DNA from: a virus | Length of the DNA: 64,000 nt | Strand: one strand, 5' to 3' | IMG/VR virus record: IMGVR_UViG_3300042351_000704 | Coordinates: 45,552-109,551 of that record | Shown here: positions 1 to 9,820 of the stretch, one piece after another | Position numbering within the stretch: position 1 is the first letter of the stretch | Layout: every line of letters starts with the position of its first letter | Made by a program: the position numbers and the translations under genes | The notes under the pieces: model-generated | What the model was told of the DNA's origin: nothing | The model's database searches: none | What the model saw: only the letters and a program-made list of their open reading frames with translations

Positions 1-907
1 ACTGGCGGATAACCCGCTTGTTGGTGTAGGTGTACAAATGATCTATGATAATACCAATGAGATTATCTACATCAGTAAGAAAGATTACAAGCCAAAGGTT
101 AGTAACCTACTTTATGATGATAAAGGATTCTATTCTCTGGTAGGCACTGTAAAAACTTACCGTCCGTTTACCGATTCAACTGCATGGGAAGACGCCAGCT
201 GGACTGTATCATATGATCCAAAATCAAAGACCTGGATCAGCTACCATGACTGGAAACCTACGTTCCTGATACCTGGTAAGAATCATTTTATGAGTGTAAA
301 CCGTAACAGCATTTGGAAACACAACATGCGTTGCGATCTGTTCTGTAACTACTACGGTGTTGACTATCCGTTTGAAGTGGAGTTTATTTCTTCTACCGGA
401 CAGCAAACGACTTCTCTTAGAAACATTGAGTTCCTGCTGGAAGCATACAAGTATCATAACAGCTGTGCAGATAAGTTCCATGTACTGGATGAAAACTTTG
501 ACCAGGCTATTGTCTATAACTCTGAGCAGATCTCCGGACTACTGGAGCTGAACTTAAAGAGCAAGACTAATCCGGTGTCGATGTTAAACTTCCCGCAAGT
601 GGGACCACAGTCTATCAAGATCCTATACGCAAAAGAAGAACAGAAGTACAGGTTTAACCAGTTCTGGGATATTACCAAGAACCGTGGAGAGTTCAGTGCA
701 ACAACCAATGTACCAATGTTTAATACCAGGGCTAACGGATATGAGTTCCCGATTAACCCTCAGTATGTAAACTATCAAAAGTCACCACTTGAGCATAAGA
801 AGTTTCGTCATAACGTGAACCGTGTATTACTCCGTAAACTGAAGAGTGCAGACGTGAAGCTACTATTCAAACTATCTAACCAGAAAATATTACAATCACC
901 GAGGTAA
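1..907 (+). CDS. Probable tail muzzle protein, C-terminal part (5' end outside window)
   Basis: The frame is open from base 2, before the first ATG at 38, so the gene starts upstream and only about 301 C-terminal residues are visible. It includes a Trp/Asp-rich motif (SYDPKSKTWISYHDWKPTF, about residues 57-75 counted from the ATG at 38) which I associate with the muzzle (distal tail) protein of crAss-like phages. The position agrees: in that group the muzzle gene lies just ahead of the cargo and RNA polymerase genes. No enzyme motif is visible. Its stop overlaps the next start as TAATG, so the two are translationally linked. The muzzle identity rests on my memory of the motif and on gene order. 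The alternative is another tail or connector protein. Confidence 0.6.
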   Translation, partial: LADNPLVGVGVQMIYDNTNEIIYISKKDYKPKVSNLLYDDKGFYSLVGTVKTYRPFTDSTAWEDASWTVSYDPKSKTWISYHDWKPTFLIPGKNHFMSVNRNSIWKHNMRCDLFCNYYGVDYPFEVEFISSTGQQTTSLRNIEFLLEAYKYHNSCADKFHVLDENFDQAIVYNSEQISGLLELNLKSKTNPVSMLNFPQVGPQSIKILYAKEEQKYRFNQFWDITKNRGEFSATTNVPMFNTRANGYEFPINPQYVNYQKSPLEHKKFRHNVNRVLLRKLKSADVKLLFKLSNQKILQSPR

Positions 908-3900
908 TGAGTCAGTTCCTAAAATATATTACTAAGAAGATGCGTGGTGGTGGAGACATTGGTTCTTTGCCAGGTGTTCTTTCTTTGTCTGCTATCCAGC
1001 AAAAGATCAAGCTTGAAAAGGACATTAAAAATCAGAAGGCTAGAAATGCTCAGGCTACTATTTCTCAGTACATTCCAAAGCCTGGAGATCAGCAGAGAAT
1101 GAACAGAGCCAAAGATGCTTACCGTGCAGACCTTGCTAAGCCTTTAAACAGGGCAGCAGAGTCTCAGCTGGCAGCCAATGCCTGGAGCAACATTGTAAAG
1201 CCTATGCTGGAAATGGAAGGGATTGCATCTGGTGTTAGTGGTGTACGCAGTATGCTGGCTAAACCAAAGAGAATACCTACCAGTTTTTATTCTGATCCGG
1301 TGATTACTAGAGGACCTATTCCTAACCCATGGGATGGTAAAGGAATACGCGTGGAGATGGAAGGATCTTTAGACGTACCAGAAGGTATGATGCCTTATAT
1401 AGGTAGGGAAGAGTGGGTTCCGACTACACCTGCAGAAAAGGTGTGGGCATCTTTTTTTAACGGAAAGGCAAGACCTATTCCTCCTCCATATAAAAAACAA
1501 AAAGGTGGAGCTTATGTAGACTCTGTCTTTAATGCTCCAAATAATAAACAACTAGAATGGGTTCAAAGACTCTATCAAAAAAATGGTAAGAGTATTATGG
1601 TACCTGGACAAACTGAACCGTCTACACATTATATGGAAAGTGGTGATGGTCGTGTGTATCCAACTGTAGTAACAATGCCTGACGGTAGTTTAAAATATTT
1701 AGGTAAAGGTGCTTATGATTATGCAGACTCTACTAAAACTTACATAAAATTTCCAACAGATAATCAAGCCAAGTGGTTTGGTAAGAACTATAAAAAAGGA
1801 ACTGGTGTACTAGCTAAGAAAAAAGGCGGTCCTATAGTAGACCCTCGTGGTCAGTGGGCACATCCTGGAAAGGTTACACGTATACCAGGATCTGACATCA
1901 CTATGCAAGGTGTACCTTATCCTGTATTAGGTGTAGGCTCTAATGGTCAACAGCAAATGATGTATCCTGGTGAAAACTATGATTTTGGTGGTGCTGCGTA
2001 TGTAGATGAGTACCCAATGATGCAGTTTGGTGGTGGAACATTACTTGGTCCTTCTGGAATGATAATGTCACTAGCTTCTAAAGTTGCTAACTATTTTTCT
2101 AAACCAAAAAGTTCGGGAACTAATAAACGCATGACGACATATGGTCAAATGAATGATAGTTATGCTAATAGAAATAAAACTTTCTATGATAAGTGGCAAG
2201 CTAATGATGCAATAAAGTATGATAGTTCAGTGAACCCTATTAATTTAACTTCTGGTCGTTTTAGAGGAGCTAAGGTAGCACCAGGAATGATTAATGATAT
2301 AGTTAACGCAGCTAAAACTAATAATGTAGATCCATGGTTAATGTTATCTCTTGTAGGTAGAGAATCTACTTTTGGCGCAGACAAGGAGTATATTGACCAC
2401 AGAGAAGGTAATAAACAAGACTTAATTTCAGGTTGGAATGTAGCAGAAGATTATCAACCATATGAAGTAAATAGATACTTAGCTGATAAAAAAGTACCAG
2501 GTATTAAAGTAATTAAAAATAGTGATGGTTGGAGTTATGAAGTAGAAGATGAACAAGCTATAGAAAGTTATCTAAAAAGTAATCCCAAACTTATAGATGA
2601 TTATTATAAAAAATTAGCATCTACACCTGATCTTGGTAAACTAGATAGTTTTTCTCTTGCTGCTCAAAGGATTAAAAAGAAAGGGGTTAAGAATTACAAT
2701 CCCGGTGATCCTAGATATTCTTCTATGGTAAATGAAGATATGAATCTTTTAAAGAATGATGCTGCATTAAAAGCATACATGAAAACTCTAGGATATAGAC
2801 AAGGTGGAGAATTTGGTGGTGTTGTTAAGATGCAACGTGGTGGTAGATCTATGTTTGATCCTATATTTAAGGAGGATCCAAAGCTTAATAAAAACAGAGG
2901 TGATATAGCATCCTACTTTCCTCAGATACAAAGGATGAAGGATGAACCTAAGATAAAGGAGGCAATCGTTAAAGCTGATCAGAAAAGACAACAACAAATA
3001 CTTGCAGAGGCAGTTGCTATAGGTAATAAAAACAGAACCACTGTTAAACAAGATAATAGAACATCTAGAGAAAAAGAGATTGCTCAACAACAAGTTGTTA
3101 ATGCATACTTGAATGAAGCTAAAGGTAAGTCTCCTTTTGCTCAAACATTAAGTTCTTTCACACCAACAGGATATAATCCAGAGGCTAGTAAGATAGCCGC
3201 TGAAAACATAGGACAAATGACTCCTATGATGGGAGCCACTAGATTATTTAACACTGTAAGAGATCCTGAAAATAACCCTTATGGTATTGGTCAAGGGAAT
3301 GGATTTCTAGCAAATACATTAGGTACAATAGGATTACTTGGAGATGTTTTTGATGTAGGTGCTGTAGCTGCTCCTGGTGTAAAAGCTGCAGGTAATTATC
3401 TTACCCAACAAACACCTTTAAGAAATGCTCATAAGTTAAATCCTTATGCTTTAACTGATGATATGTTGTTTAACAAAGAAGGAGTTGTTAACAGACAAAT
3501 GTTTGGAGATGATGCTTACAACAGTTTTTTAAAATTTGGTCCTACTACTAGACCAGGTGTTCCAGAAATGGATAAGTTTATGGAATTTATTAAAGCACCT
3601 AGATCACAAATAAGATCTGCAAATGATGAGGTGTTTGAGGTTGTAAACACTATGGAAGATGGAGTATTTAAATATCCATATTTTCAAGAAGGTAGTCTTT
3701 GGTATACAGGACAGCAAAGAAATAATCTTGCTAAGGAATTAGGAAAAGAAAGAATTATAACAACTCCTAAGTCAGATATTTGGTTTGCACCAGCTGGAGA
3801 AGCTACATTAATGGGTGGTGATGATCTTGTTTCAAAAGGTTTAATAGATAGGTACTCAAAAGGAAGAAGAGTGTTGATACCAGGAACTGAGTACGCCAAA

Positions 3901-6171
3901 CCATCTAAGTATTCTGTATTTGAACCACATTGGTGGAAAGGTTATAAACAACTACAAAAAGATGGTGGTCAGATTTTAAATGACTATGATATAATGCAAT
4001 TAGGAGGTCAGTCTGCAAAGAAAAGTCCGTATTTTTTTATGAACTTAAATGATGACTTTACTACAATGCTTAAAAATAGAGACTATGTAAAAAGTGAGTA
4101 TAACAAGGGTATGGATTTTCATACTAAGTGGCTTAACTCGCCTATGTACAAGAGTATGATTAATGCATCTGATCCTGTCAATGCAAAAAATATTACTGAC
4201 CAACGTAAAGATCGTCTTTCTGCTGTGACTATGAAATACGTTGATGACCCATATAATAAAGCTGGAGCTTCTGCTGATCAATTAGGAAATATAGAAGTAT
4301 ACCCAGAAGGAATTGGTGCTAAAGGTATAGGTGTTCATGAGATCTCTCATGTAACAGATACAGGTCCAGGTCAAAATCTTATACCTACTAAAGATAGGAT
4401 TGATATATCAAGATATAGTCTTGCTTCAGAAAATATCCCAAAGTATAATGCTTATAAAGAGTATTTTAATTATGTTACTCGACCTTCAGAAACAAGAGCT
4501 AGGTTAAATGAAATACGCCAAGGAGCTTCTGAAAATAAATTATATGATCCATTTACTGAGAAAGTAAGTCCAGCTATATATAATAAACTTAAAAACTTCA
4601 AGTTTAATAGTACACCTGGTAGTGATCCTCTTCAACAATTAAGGTCTGCTTACAGTGATGAACAGATTTTACAAATGCTTAATAGTGTTTCTAAATTAAG
4701 TACTAATAAAAATAATGATATGCAAAACATGATGAATGATGGTGGAGAAATGATACGTAGAGCTGATGGCACATACTCTCGTAGAGGTCTATGGGACAAC
4801 ATACGTGCTAACAAAGGATCTGGCAAGAAGCCTACAAACGAAATGCTGGAACAAGAACGTAAGATCAAAGCTAAAGAAATGAAATACGGTGGTGGCACCA
4901 ACAATCCTGGCTTTGAAGCTTTGCCTGATTATGTACAGGCTAAGATCCTTTCTAACATGGGATATGGTGGAATGACCTATCCGTTTATGCAAAAAGGTGG
5001 TGAACCTGATGGATCTATGGCTCTTGGTCAAATAGATGCTGCTATGGATAAACTACAAAAGCTTCGTCAGTTTATACAACCGGATTCTGATCTCGAACCA
5101 TGGATAAGTTCTAAACTTACTATGATGGATGACTATGCAGATGCTGTTTCTGACTACATGATGTATAATCCAGATGCTGAACTAGATGAACTAGACCAAA
5201 TGAGAAATGGCGGATATGTTGTTACAAGAAGTGATGACCGTAAAGGAAAGACACATAAAGTGACCGGACCTGATGGTACTGTAAAATACTTTGGTGATTC
5301 TAAGCTGGGTCAGCACCCGGGTGATCCCGAAAGAAAAGAAGCATTCTATGCACGCCATAAAAAGAATCTGGATGGTAATCCATACTTCAGAGCGTTTGCA
5401 AGAGAGACATGGGCAGATGGTGGTGCTCTAGAATATGGTATGGGTGGAATGCCTTGCTATGAGTGTGGTGGCGCTATGTATAAAGAAGGTGGAATGTACG
5501 ACTGTCCTGATCAGGAAAAAGATCCTGTAACAGGTAAATGTAAAGCTGAGGTTGTTCGTGGTAGAGAAGCAAATGCAGCTAACAAAGCAGCTAATGCAGA
5601 CATGAACGCATGGGCTAAGCAAGTTGCTGCTATGGATAAAGAAGTTGCTAAACAGAATGCTGCTCAGTATGCAGGACAAAGAAGTTTTGATTATGACTGG
5701 ATGCAATCTCCTGTAGATAAAGCAGAGAAGAAAGCAGCCATTGCTCAATACAAACAATTTATTCAGCAGAACCCTAACGTATTTGTAGCAGATGATTCAT
5801 CCGGGGTTAGCCCAGAACAGAAGTATATCATTGCTTCTAAGCTTAAGCAAAAGTCAAGCACTCCAATGGGGTCCAAAGCATTTCAGCAAAAGTTTAACCA
5901 GGATGCACGCTTACTAGATCTTGGACGTATACAGTCTGACATTGTTCCTTTAATGGGTGGCTGGAGTGGAATTCAGAACTGGCTTTTTGGTAATAAAAAA
6001 TTCGGTGGCTACATAGGACAAGACGGAAAACGTCACATGTCTAAAACACCTACCTGGTCTGGTAATGCCGGTTATAAACAAGGCGGTCCGGTTATAGGAG
6101 AAGAGATGGAAGTAACTCCGGAGCAACTGGAACAACTTCGCGCACAAGGCTATGAATTTGAAATAATCTAA
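907..6171 (+). CDS. Giant cargo/ejection protein (1754 aa) with lytic transglycosylase-like, zincin and DUF5754-like modules and many MxxGG motifs
   Basis: Probably a capsid-packaged cargo protein ejected into the host. Seen: about 15 short Gly-Gly motifs (MQFGG, MQRGG, MQLGG, MNDGG, MKYGG, MGYGG, MQKGG, MRNGG) spaced along the chain. A lysozyme/transglycosylase-like helix with candidate catalytic Glu486 (GRESTFG) lies in about residues 455-640. A hydrophobic Gly/Ala stretch follows near 800-840. A zincin motif HEISH spans residues 1144-1148. A DUF5754-like segment (FGD...HPGDPERKEAFYARH) covers about 1434-1505, followed by a Cys-rich stretch. The end (GEEMEVTPEQLEQLRAQGY) looks like a conserved crAss-like cargo tail. 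Residues about 195-1280 use AT-rich codons unlike both flanks, which suggests inserted modules. Domain functions are inferred from motifs only. The start overlaps the previous stop. Confidence 0.75.
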   Translation: MSQFLKYITKKMRGGGDIGSLPGVLSLSAIQQKIKLEKDIKNQKARNAQATISQYIPKPGDQQRMNRAKDAYRADLAKPLNRAAESQLAANAWSNIVKPMLEMEGIASGVSGVRSMLAKPKRIPTSFYSDPVITRGPIPNPWDGKGIRVEMEGSLDVPEGMMPYIGREEWVPTTPAEKVWASFFNGKARPIPPPYKKQKGGAYVDSVFNAPNNKQLEWVQRLYQKNGKSIMVPGQTEPSTHYMESGDGRVYPTVVTMPDGSLKYLGKGAYDYADSTKTYIKFPTDNQAKWFGKNYKKGTGVLAKKKGGPIVDPRGQWAHPGKVTRIPGSDITMQGVPYPVLGVGSNGQQQMMYPGENYDFGGAAYVDEYPMMQFGGGTLLGPSGMIMSLASKVANYFSKPKSSGTNKRMTTYGQMNDSYANRNKTFYDKWQANDAIKYDSSVNPINLTSGRFRGAKVAPGMINDIVNAAKTNNVDPWLMLSLVGRESTFGADKEYIDHREGNKQDLISGWNVAEDYQPYEVNRYLADKKVPGIKVIKNSDGWSYEVEDEQAIESYLKSNPKLIDDYYKKLASTPDLGKLDSFSLAAQRIKKKGVKNYNPGDPRYSSMVNEDMNLLKNDAALKAYMKTLGYRQGGEFGGVVKMQRGGRSMFDPIFKEDPKLNKNRGDIASYFPQIQRMKDEPKIKEAIVKADQKRQQQILAEAVAIGNKNRTTVKQDNRTSREKEIAQQQVVNAYLNEAKGKSPFAQTLSSFTPTGYNPEASKIAAENIGQMTPMMGATRLFNTVRDPENNPYGIGQGNGFLANTLGTIGLLGDVFDVGAVAAPGVKAAGNYLTQQTPLRNAHKLNPYALTDDMLFNKEGVVNRQMFGDDAYNSFLKFGPTTRPGVPEMDKFMEFIKAPRSQIRSANDEVFEVVNTMEDGVFKYPYFQEGSLWYTGQQRNNLAKELGKERIITTPKSDIWFAPAGEATLMGGDDLVSKGLIDRYSKGRRVLIPGTEYAKPSKYSVFEPHWWKGYKQLQKDGGQILNDYDIMQLGGQSAKKSPYFFMNLNDDFTTMLKNRDYVKSEYNKGMDFHTKWLNSPMYKSMINASDPVNAKNITDQRKDRLSAVTMKYVDDPYNKAGASADQLGNIEVYPEGIGAKGIGVHEISHVTDTGPGQNLIPTKDRIDISRYSLASENIPKYNAYKEYFNYVTRPSETRARLNEIRQGASENKLYDPFTEKVSPAIYNKLKNFKFNSTPGSDPLQQLRSAYSDEQILQMLNSVSKLSTNKNNDMQNMMNDGGEMIRRADGTYSRRGLWDNIRANKGSGKKPTNEMLEQERKIKAKEMKYGGGTNNPGFEALPDYVQAKILSNMGYGGMTYPFMQKGGEPDGSMALGQIDAAMDKLQKLRQFIQPDSDLEPWISSKLTMMDDYADAVSDYMMYNPDAELDELDQMRNGGYVVTRSDDRKGKTHKVTGPDGTVKYFGDSKLGQHPGDPERKEAFYARHKKNLDGNPYFRAFARETWADGGALEYGMGGMPCYECGGAMYKEGGMYDCPDQEKDPVTGKCKAEVVRGREANAANKAANADMNAWAKQVAAMDKEVAKQNAAQYAGQRSFDYDWMQSPVDKAEKKAAIAQYKQFIQQNPNVFVADDSSGVSPEQKYIIASKLKQKSSTPMGSKAFQQKFNQDARLLDLGRIQSDIVPLMGGWSGIQNWLFGNKKFGGYIGQDGKRHMSKTPTWSGNAGYKQGGPVIGEEMEVTPEQLEQLRAQGYEFEII

Positions 6172-6174
6172 ACT

Positions 6175-9100
6175 ATGAGAATACGTATAACAAAGAAAGG
6201 GTTAGCTAGTTACCAGGGTGCCATTGGTTCAAGCCAGGTTGGTGATCCAAATGATGCATGGATTCGTAAGATCCTTGAATATGAAGCACAGAAAGGATCT
6301 GCTACAGGTAGTGGTTTGTCTAACTTTGGGTATAATAATTGGCAAAAGCTAGGTCATAAAAACCCTCCTCGTTCATTAGATGAAGCTGTAGAATTTTATA
6401 AACAAGACTTTCTTCCTAAAGTACAGCAGTATCCCATGGGTCTTCGTGAGCGTATGGGAGACTATATATTTAATACAGGTAGAAATCCTAATGACTTGCT
6501 TCTTTATAACGCAGGTAAGATTACACTAGATCAGTTAAATAGTCCAAGTACATTTACAAATGAGTGGAATCAGTTTGGTCCTGAGATTGAAAAACAGTAT
6601 AGTAAGCCTAGCTTTATTAATAGCTTAGATGCTAATAAAGAAAATGTTTATAAAACTACAGGAACTTATGATGCCCCTGATCCATTAGATCCTACAAAGA
6701 ACGTTAAGACTCGCTATTCTTTAGATAATCCTAATCCTGCTTTTACAGCTACTTGGCAAGGACGTACAAATATGTGGGGAAATTATTTAAACCCTAAAGC
6801 TACTACATTACCTACACGTAAACCTGTTACTAATCCTACTGCACCACAATCAATTAGTAGCAAAACATCATCTGCTGTTCTTCCACCTACTGCTACTGCT
6901 CAAACAATTGCAGGTGGGTTAAACAATGACCAGCTTATGTATGGAGCTAATCCATTTGTTGTAACACAAGCTGATACTGATATGGCTGACCTTGCATCAA
7001 ACAGTGCTGCGTCACCTATAACACCATCTCCTTCACTTCCTGCAATGAATATGACAGGGATGAATTATGCATGGACTAACTTTGGTCAGGCTCCTACAGT
7101 ACCTACACCACGTGTAACTACAGTGTCTCCAAGTGGTGCTAAGACAACTACCGGTAATGTTGGTAAACCAACCGTTCAGTATCAAACAAACAATAACGGT
7201 ACACCGGCTGCTCCTTTTAATGTGGTGCGACCGGGAAAAAAACCATCAAGATCTCCTTTTGACCTGGTAGACCTGGCTTTGCCTGTTGCCCGTTACTTTA
7301 ATGCAGAGGCTCAGGTGAAAGACGCACGTATTAAAGAAATGGAATCCCGTTTCAATACGCTGCAAGGTGCTCCTAAGTTTCGTGGCAACTTTACAATCAA
7401 CGAAGGTTTATTCAGACCTGATGACAGAGGTGTAAACGAAGGAATGTTTAGTAATGGATTTTACGCTCCTACCATGCAATATGGTGGAGATATGATAGAA
7501 GATACAACAATGAACTCTATGAAAATACGTATAACAGGTGCGCCACAGATGGCGTATGGCGGACAATCAAACTATGGTCTTGACTTAGGTCAGCGTAATG
7601 TGTATGAGAATATGCAGGACAGTCTTTCAGAAAACAGTTCTGAATCTATGTCTGAGCAATCTGAAGCATACGGACCTCATGTACTGGAAGCCGAAGGTGG
7701 TGAAACCATCCTGCGTCCGGACGGCACACATTTCAACATCTCAGGAGACAGACATCACTCAGGTGGTGTAAAGCTAAACCAGGACCAGGCTCCTTCAGGT
7801 TCATTTATATTTTCTGATACCAATAAGATGAAAATAAAAGATCCGGCTATACTGGCAAAGTTTGGCGTTGCCTATAAAAAAGGTGGCGTTACTCCGGCAC
7901 AGATTGCCAAGAAGTTTAAGCTGAATGATTTTAAAGCACGCCTGGAAGACCGCACCAGACAAACTGATTCTATCGGTATGAACTCTGATACCCAGATGAT
8001 GAAAAAGAACATGCGTTCACTGGCTGAACTGGCTATGATACAAGAAGCGATGAAAGGAGAACAAGCTCCTATGATCAGCCAGGCTATCCTGGGATCTTCT
8101 GAAATGGCATATGGCGGACATGTGATGCCTAAGTTCCAGGGAGCCAAAGGTTCTTCTACTGTAAAAGGTGGTCTGGGTGAATGGAGCGATGACTATGAAA
8201 CATTAAAGACATTACTGCAGGATCCTAAGAACGCAGGCCTAAGAAAGTCTATGTTCCAGAACTACCTGAAAGACTATTCTAAGTCTCCATTAAAGAATGA
8301 TCCAAAAGGAGAAGACAAGTTTATACAAAACTTCCTGGAAGCTCAGCGTCAGTTCATGGGTATCCGTGCTTCTTATGCTGATAAACCAGATCAGCTTACT
8401 TCAGAAGACTGGGATCGTACAGGTAAAAACAGACGTTACCAGGCAGAAGCTAAAAAGCTTGGATATACTCCTTTAGCAGAAACAGACATCAAACGTTTTC
8501 AGGGTGGTTACCGCGCACTTGCAAAAGCTTCCCGTAATCCTGAGTTCTTTGAGAACTTCTCTAAATACTTCAAGTTATCACCTATAGGTGTAAAAGATGA
8601 GGAGTATTTAGGTCAGCCTATTTCTAAAGATGATTCATGGGTAGGTAACACTACTCTGGGTCAGCTGGCTCAACTGCGTGATGTAAAACCTGGAGAGCAA
8701 CCAAAGCCTCGTTACATCTGTGATGCTAATGGTAAAATTGTTACCGTAGCAACAGGTGGTTACGCCACTGCAGATGAAGCACGTAAATATTGTCCTGAAA
8801 AGAAAAAACCAGGTTCTAAATATGTATGTATAGACGGACAGGTAATCACCACTGAATCAGGTGTAGGTTATGACACTCCGGAAGAAGCAGCACAAAACTG
8901 TGGTTCAGAGCAGGGTAAAGTACCTTTTGAATTCCTGGCTCCTGATAAGATGAACATGGCCTGGAAGTTTAATCGTGCCGTTCCAAATATCTATTTACCA
9001 GAGATGTATCAGTTACCTAGACGTCAGTATCCTCTGGCGCTCGATGATTGGTTTGCCCGTGTACAAAACAGACAATCCACATACAACACTGCTATGGACA

Positions 9101-9759
9101 CTGCAGCAAGAACTAACCAGTCTCAGGCTGTAGGATCTTTCCTTGCAGGACTGGTAGGCGCACAGGATGCAACTGATATTGCACAAGTAAACTCTGCTAA
9201 CCTGGATCGTGTAGACAGAAGACAATTAGTAGATATGGAAACAGATTTTAAAAATGATGTCTTCAACCTGGGTCAACGTCAGGAATACAGCAAAGGACTT
9301 GCAATTGCTCAACAGCAATTTGATAATGCACTTAACAAAGGTGTGGGAGATGCAATACAATCATTTGCTGATGCGTATGAAAACCGTGGTGATCTTTATG
9401 ACATCAACATGCGTGATCCGTATTTTTATCGTCATCCGGCTAACTACAAAACAATCTTCAAAGGTTCTACCGGAAACATTTTTAATGCTGGTACTATTGC
9501 TGGTATTGGTACTAATGGAGCTGGTGGGTTTTCAGGTGTTGGTGCTTCTGCTAATGCTGTTTACAAAGATATATATGATGGCTTGACAGATGTGAAAGAT
9601 GAAAAAGAGAGATCAGCATTTGCAAAACAGTTAGCAGCTAATTATATGGCTGGGTCTCGTCAGACTAATACTCGGTCTTACGATGCGTTTGGATTCCCAA
9701 GATCATCAAGTCGTAGATCATCTAGCTTAAACTTTTTTAACCAGGATGATGACCAGTAA
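6175..9759 (+). CDS. Second cargo/ejection protein (1194 aa) with N-terminal lysozyme-like module
   Basis: Residues about 25-160 resemble a glycoside hydrolase 108-type lysozyme: LEYEAQKG with candidate catalytic Glu35/Glu37, then YKQDFLPKV and a NTGRNP loop. A Thr/Pro-rich linker follows (about 215-350). At residue 449 the sequence restarts with MKIRIT, nearly repeating the true N-terminus MRIRIT at both protein and DNA level. It continues with the Gly-Gly motifs also seen in the preceding 1754-aa protein (MAYGGQ, YKKGGV, MAYGGH). Near 845-915 two tandem Cys-containing repeats occur. The C-terminal third is helical and Gln/Asn-rich. It sits 3 bp after the previous gene, so the two are probably co-expressed and co-packaged. 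Function in ejection and peptidoglycan penetration is inferred. Confidence 0.7.
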   Translation: MRIRITKKGLASYQGAIGSSQVGDPNDAWIRKILEYEAQKGSATGSGLSNFGYNNWQKLGHKNPPRSLDEAVEFYKQDFLPKVQQYPMGLRERMGDYIFNTGRNPNDLLLYNAGKITLDQLNSPSTFTNEWNQFGPEIEKQYSKPSFINSLDANKENVYKTTGTYDAPDPLDPTKNVKTRYSLDNPNPAFTATWQGRTNMWGNYLNPKATTLPTRKPVTNPTAPQSISSKTSSAVLPPTATAQTIAGGLNNDQLMYGANPFVVTQADTDMADLASNSAASPITPSPSLPAMNMTGMNYAWTNFGQAPTVPTPRVTTVSPSGAKTTTGNVGKPTVQYQTNNNGTPAAPFNVVRPGKKPSRSPFDLVDLALPVARYFNAEAQVKDARIKEMESRFNTLQGAPKFRGNFTINEGLFRPDDRGVNEGMFSNGFYAPTMQYGGDMIEDTTMNSMKIRITGAPQMAYGGQSNYGLDLGQRNVYENMQDSLSENSSESMSEQSEAYGPHVLEAEGGETILRPDGTHFNISGDRHHSGGVKLNQDQAPSGSFIFSDTNKMKIKDPAILAKFGVAYKKGGVTPAQIAKKFKLNDFKARLEDRTRQTDSIGMNSDTQMMKKNMRSLAELAMIQEAMKGEQAPMISQAILGSSEMAYGGHVMPKFQGAKGSSTVKGGLGEWSDDYETLKTLLQDPKNAGLRKSMFQNYLKDYSKSPLKNDPKGEDKFIQNFLEAQRQFMGIRASYADKPDQLTSEDWDRTGKNRRYQAEAKKLGYTPLAETDIKRFQGGYRALAKASRNPEFFENFSKYFKLSPIGVKDEEYLGQPISKDDSWVGNTTLGQLAQLRDVKPGEQPKPRYICDANGKIVTVATGGYATADEARKYCPEKKKPGSKYVCIDGQVITTESGVGYDTPEEAAQNCGSEQGKVPFEFLAPDKMNMAWKFNRAVPNIYLPEMYQLPRRQYPLALDDWFARVQNRQSTYNTAMDTAARTNQSQAVGSFLAGLVGAQDATDIAQVNSANLDRVDRRQLVDMETDFKNDVFNLGQRQEYSKGLAIAQQQFDNALNKGVGDAIQSFADAYENRGDLYDINMRDPYFYRHPANYKTIFKGSTGNIFNAGTIAGIGTNGAGGFSGVGASANAVYKDIYDGLTDVKDEKERSAFAKQLAANYMAGSRQTNTRSYDAFGFPRSSSRRSSSLNFFNQDDDQ
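8710..8910 (+). repeat. Tandem Cys-motif repeat within the 1194-aa cargo protein
   Basis: Two consecutive units of about 36 residues share the pattern (R/K)Y(I/V)C...G.(I/V).T....GY.T..EA...C. The first runs from RYICDANGK and the second from KYVCIDGQV. Each has one Cys near the start and one near the end, which suggests a small disulphide- or metal-stabilised hairpin present twice. DNA identity is low, so this is an old duplication. Confidence 0.7.
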
Positions 9760-9820
9760 ACCTGTTAAGTTTAGTTTTAAACTTACCAGATTTTAGTTTA
9801 TATTATATATGTAGTATCCT
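9760..9820 (+). promoter_or_regulatory. AT-rich gap with small hairpin; possible late promoter
   Basis: This is the longest gap in the giant-gene run (61 bp). It holds a 7-bp AT-only inverted repeat (TAAGTTT at 9766-9772 and AAACTTA at 9779-9785), then a very AT-rich stretch ending just before the CCTATG start at 9821. No clear Bacteroidota -33/-7 pair was found. It may be a late promoter read by the phage polymerase or a weak processing/terminator hairpin. Confidence 0.3.
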
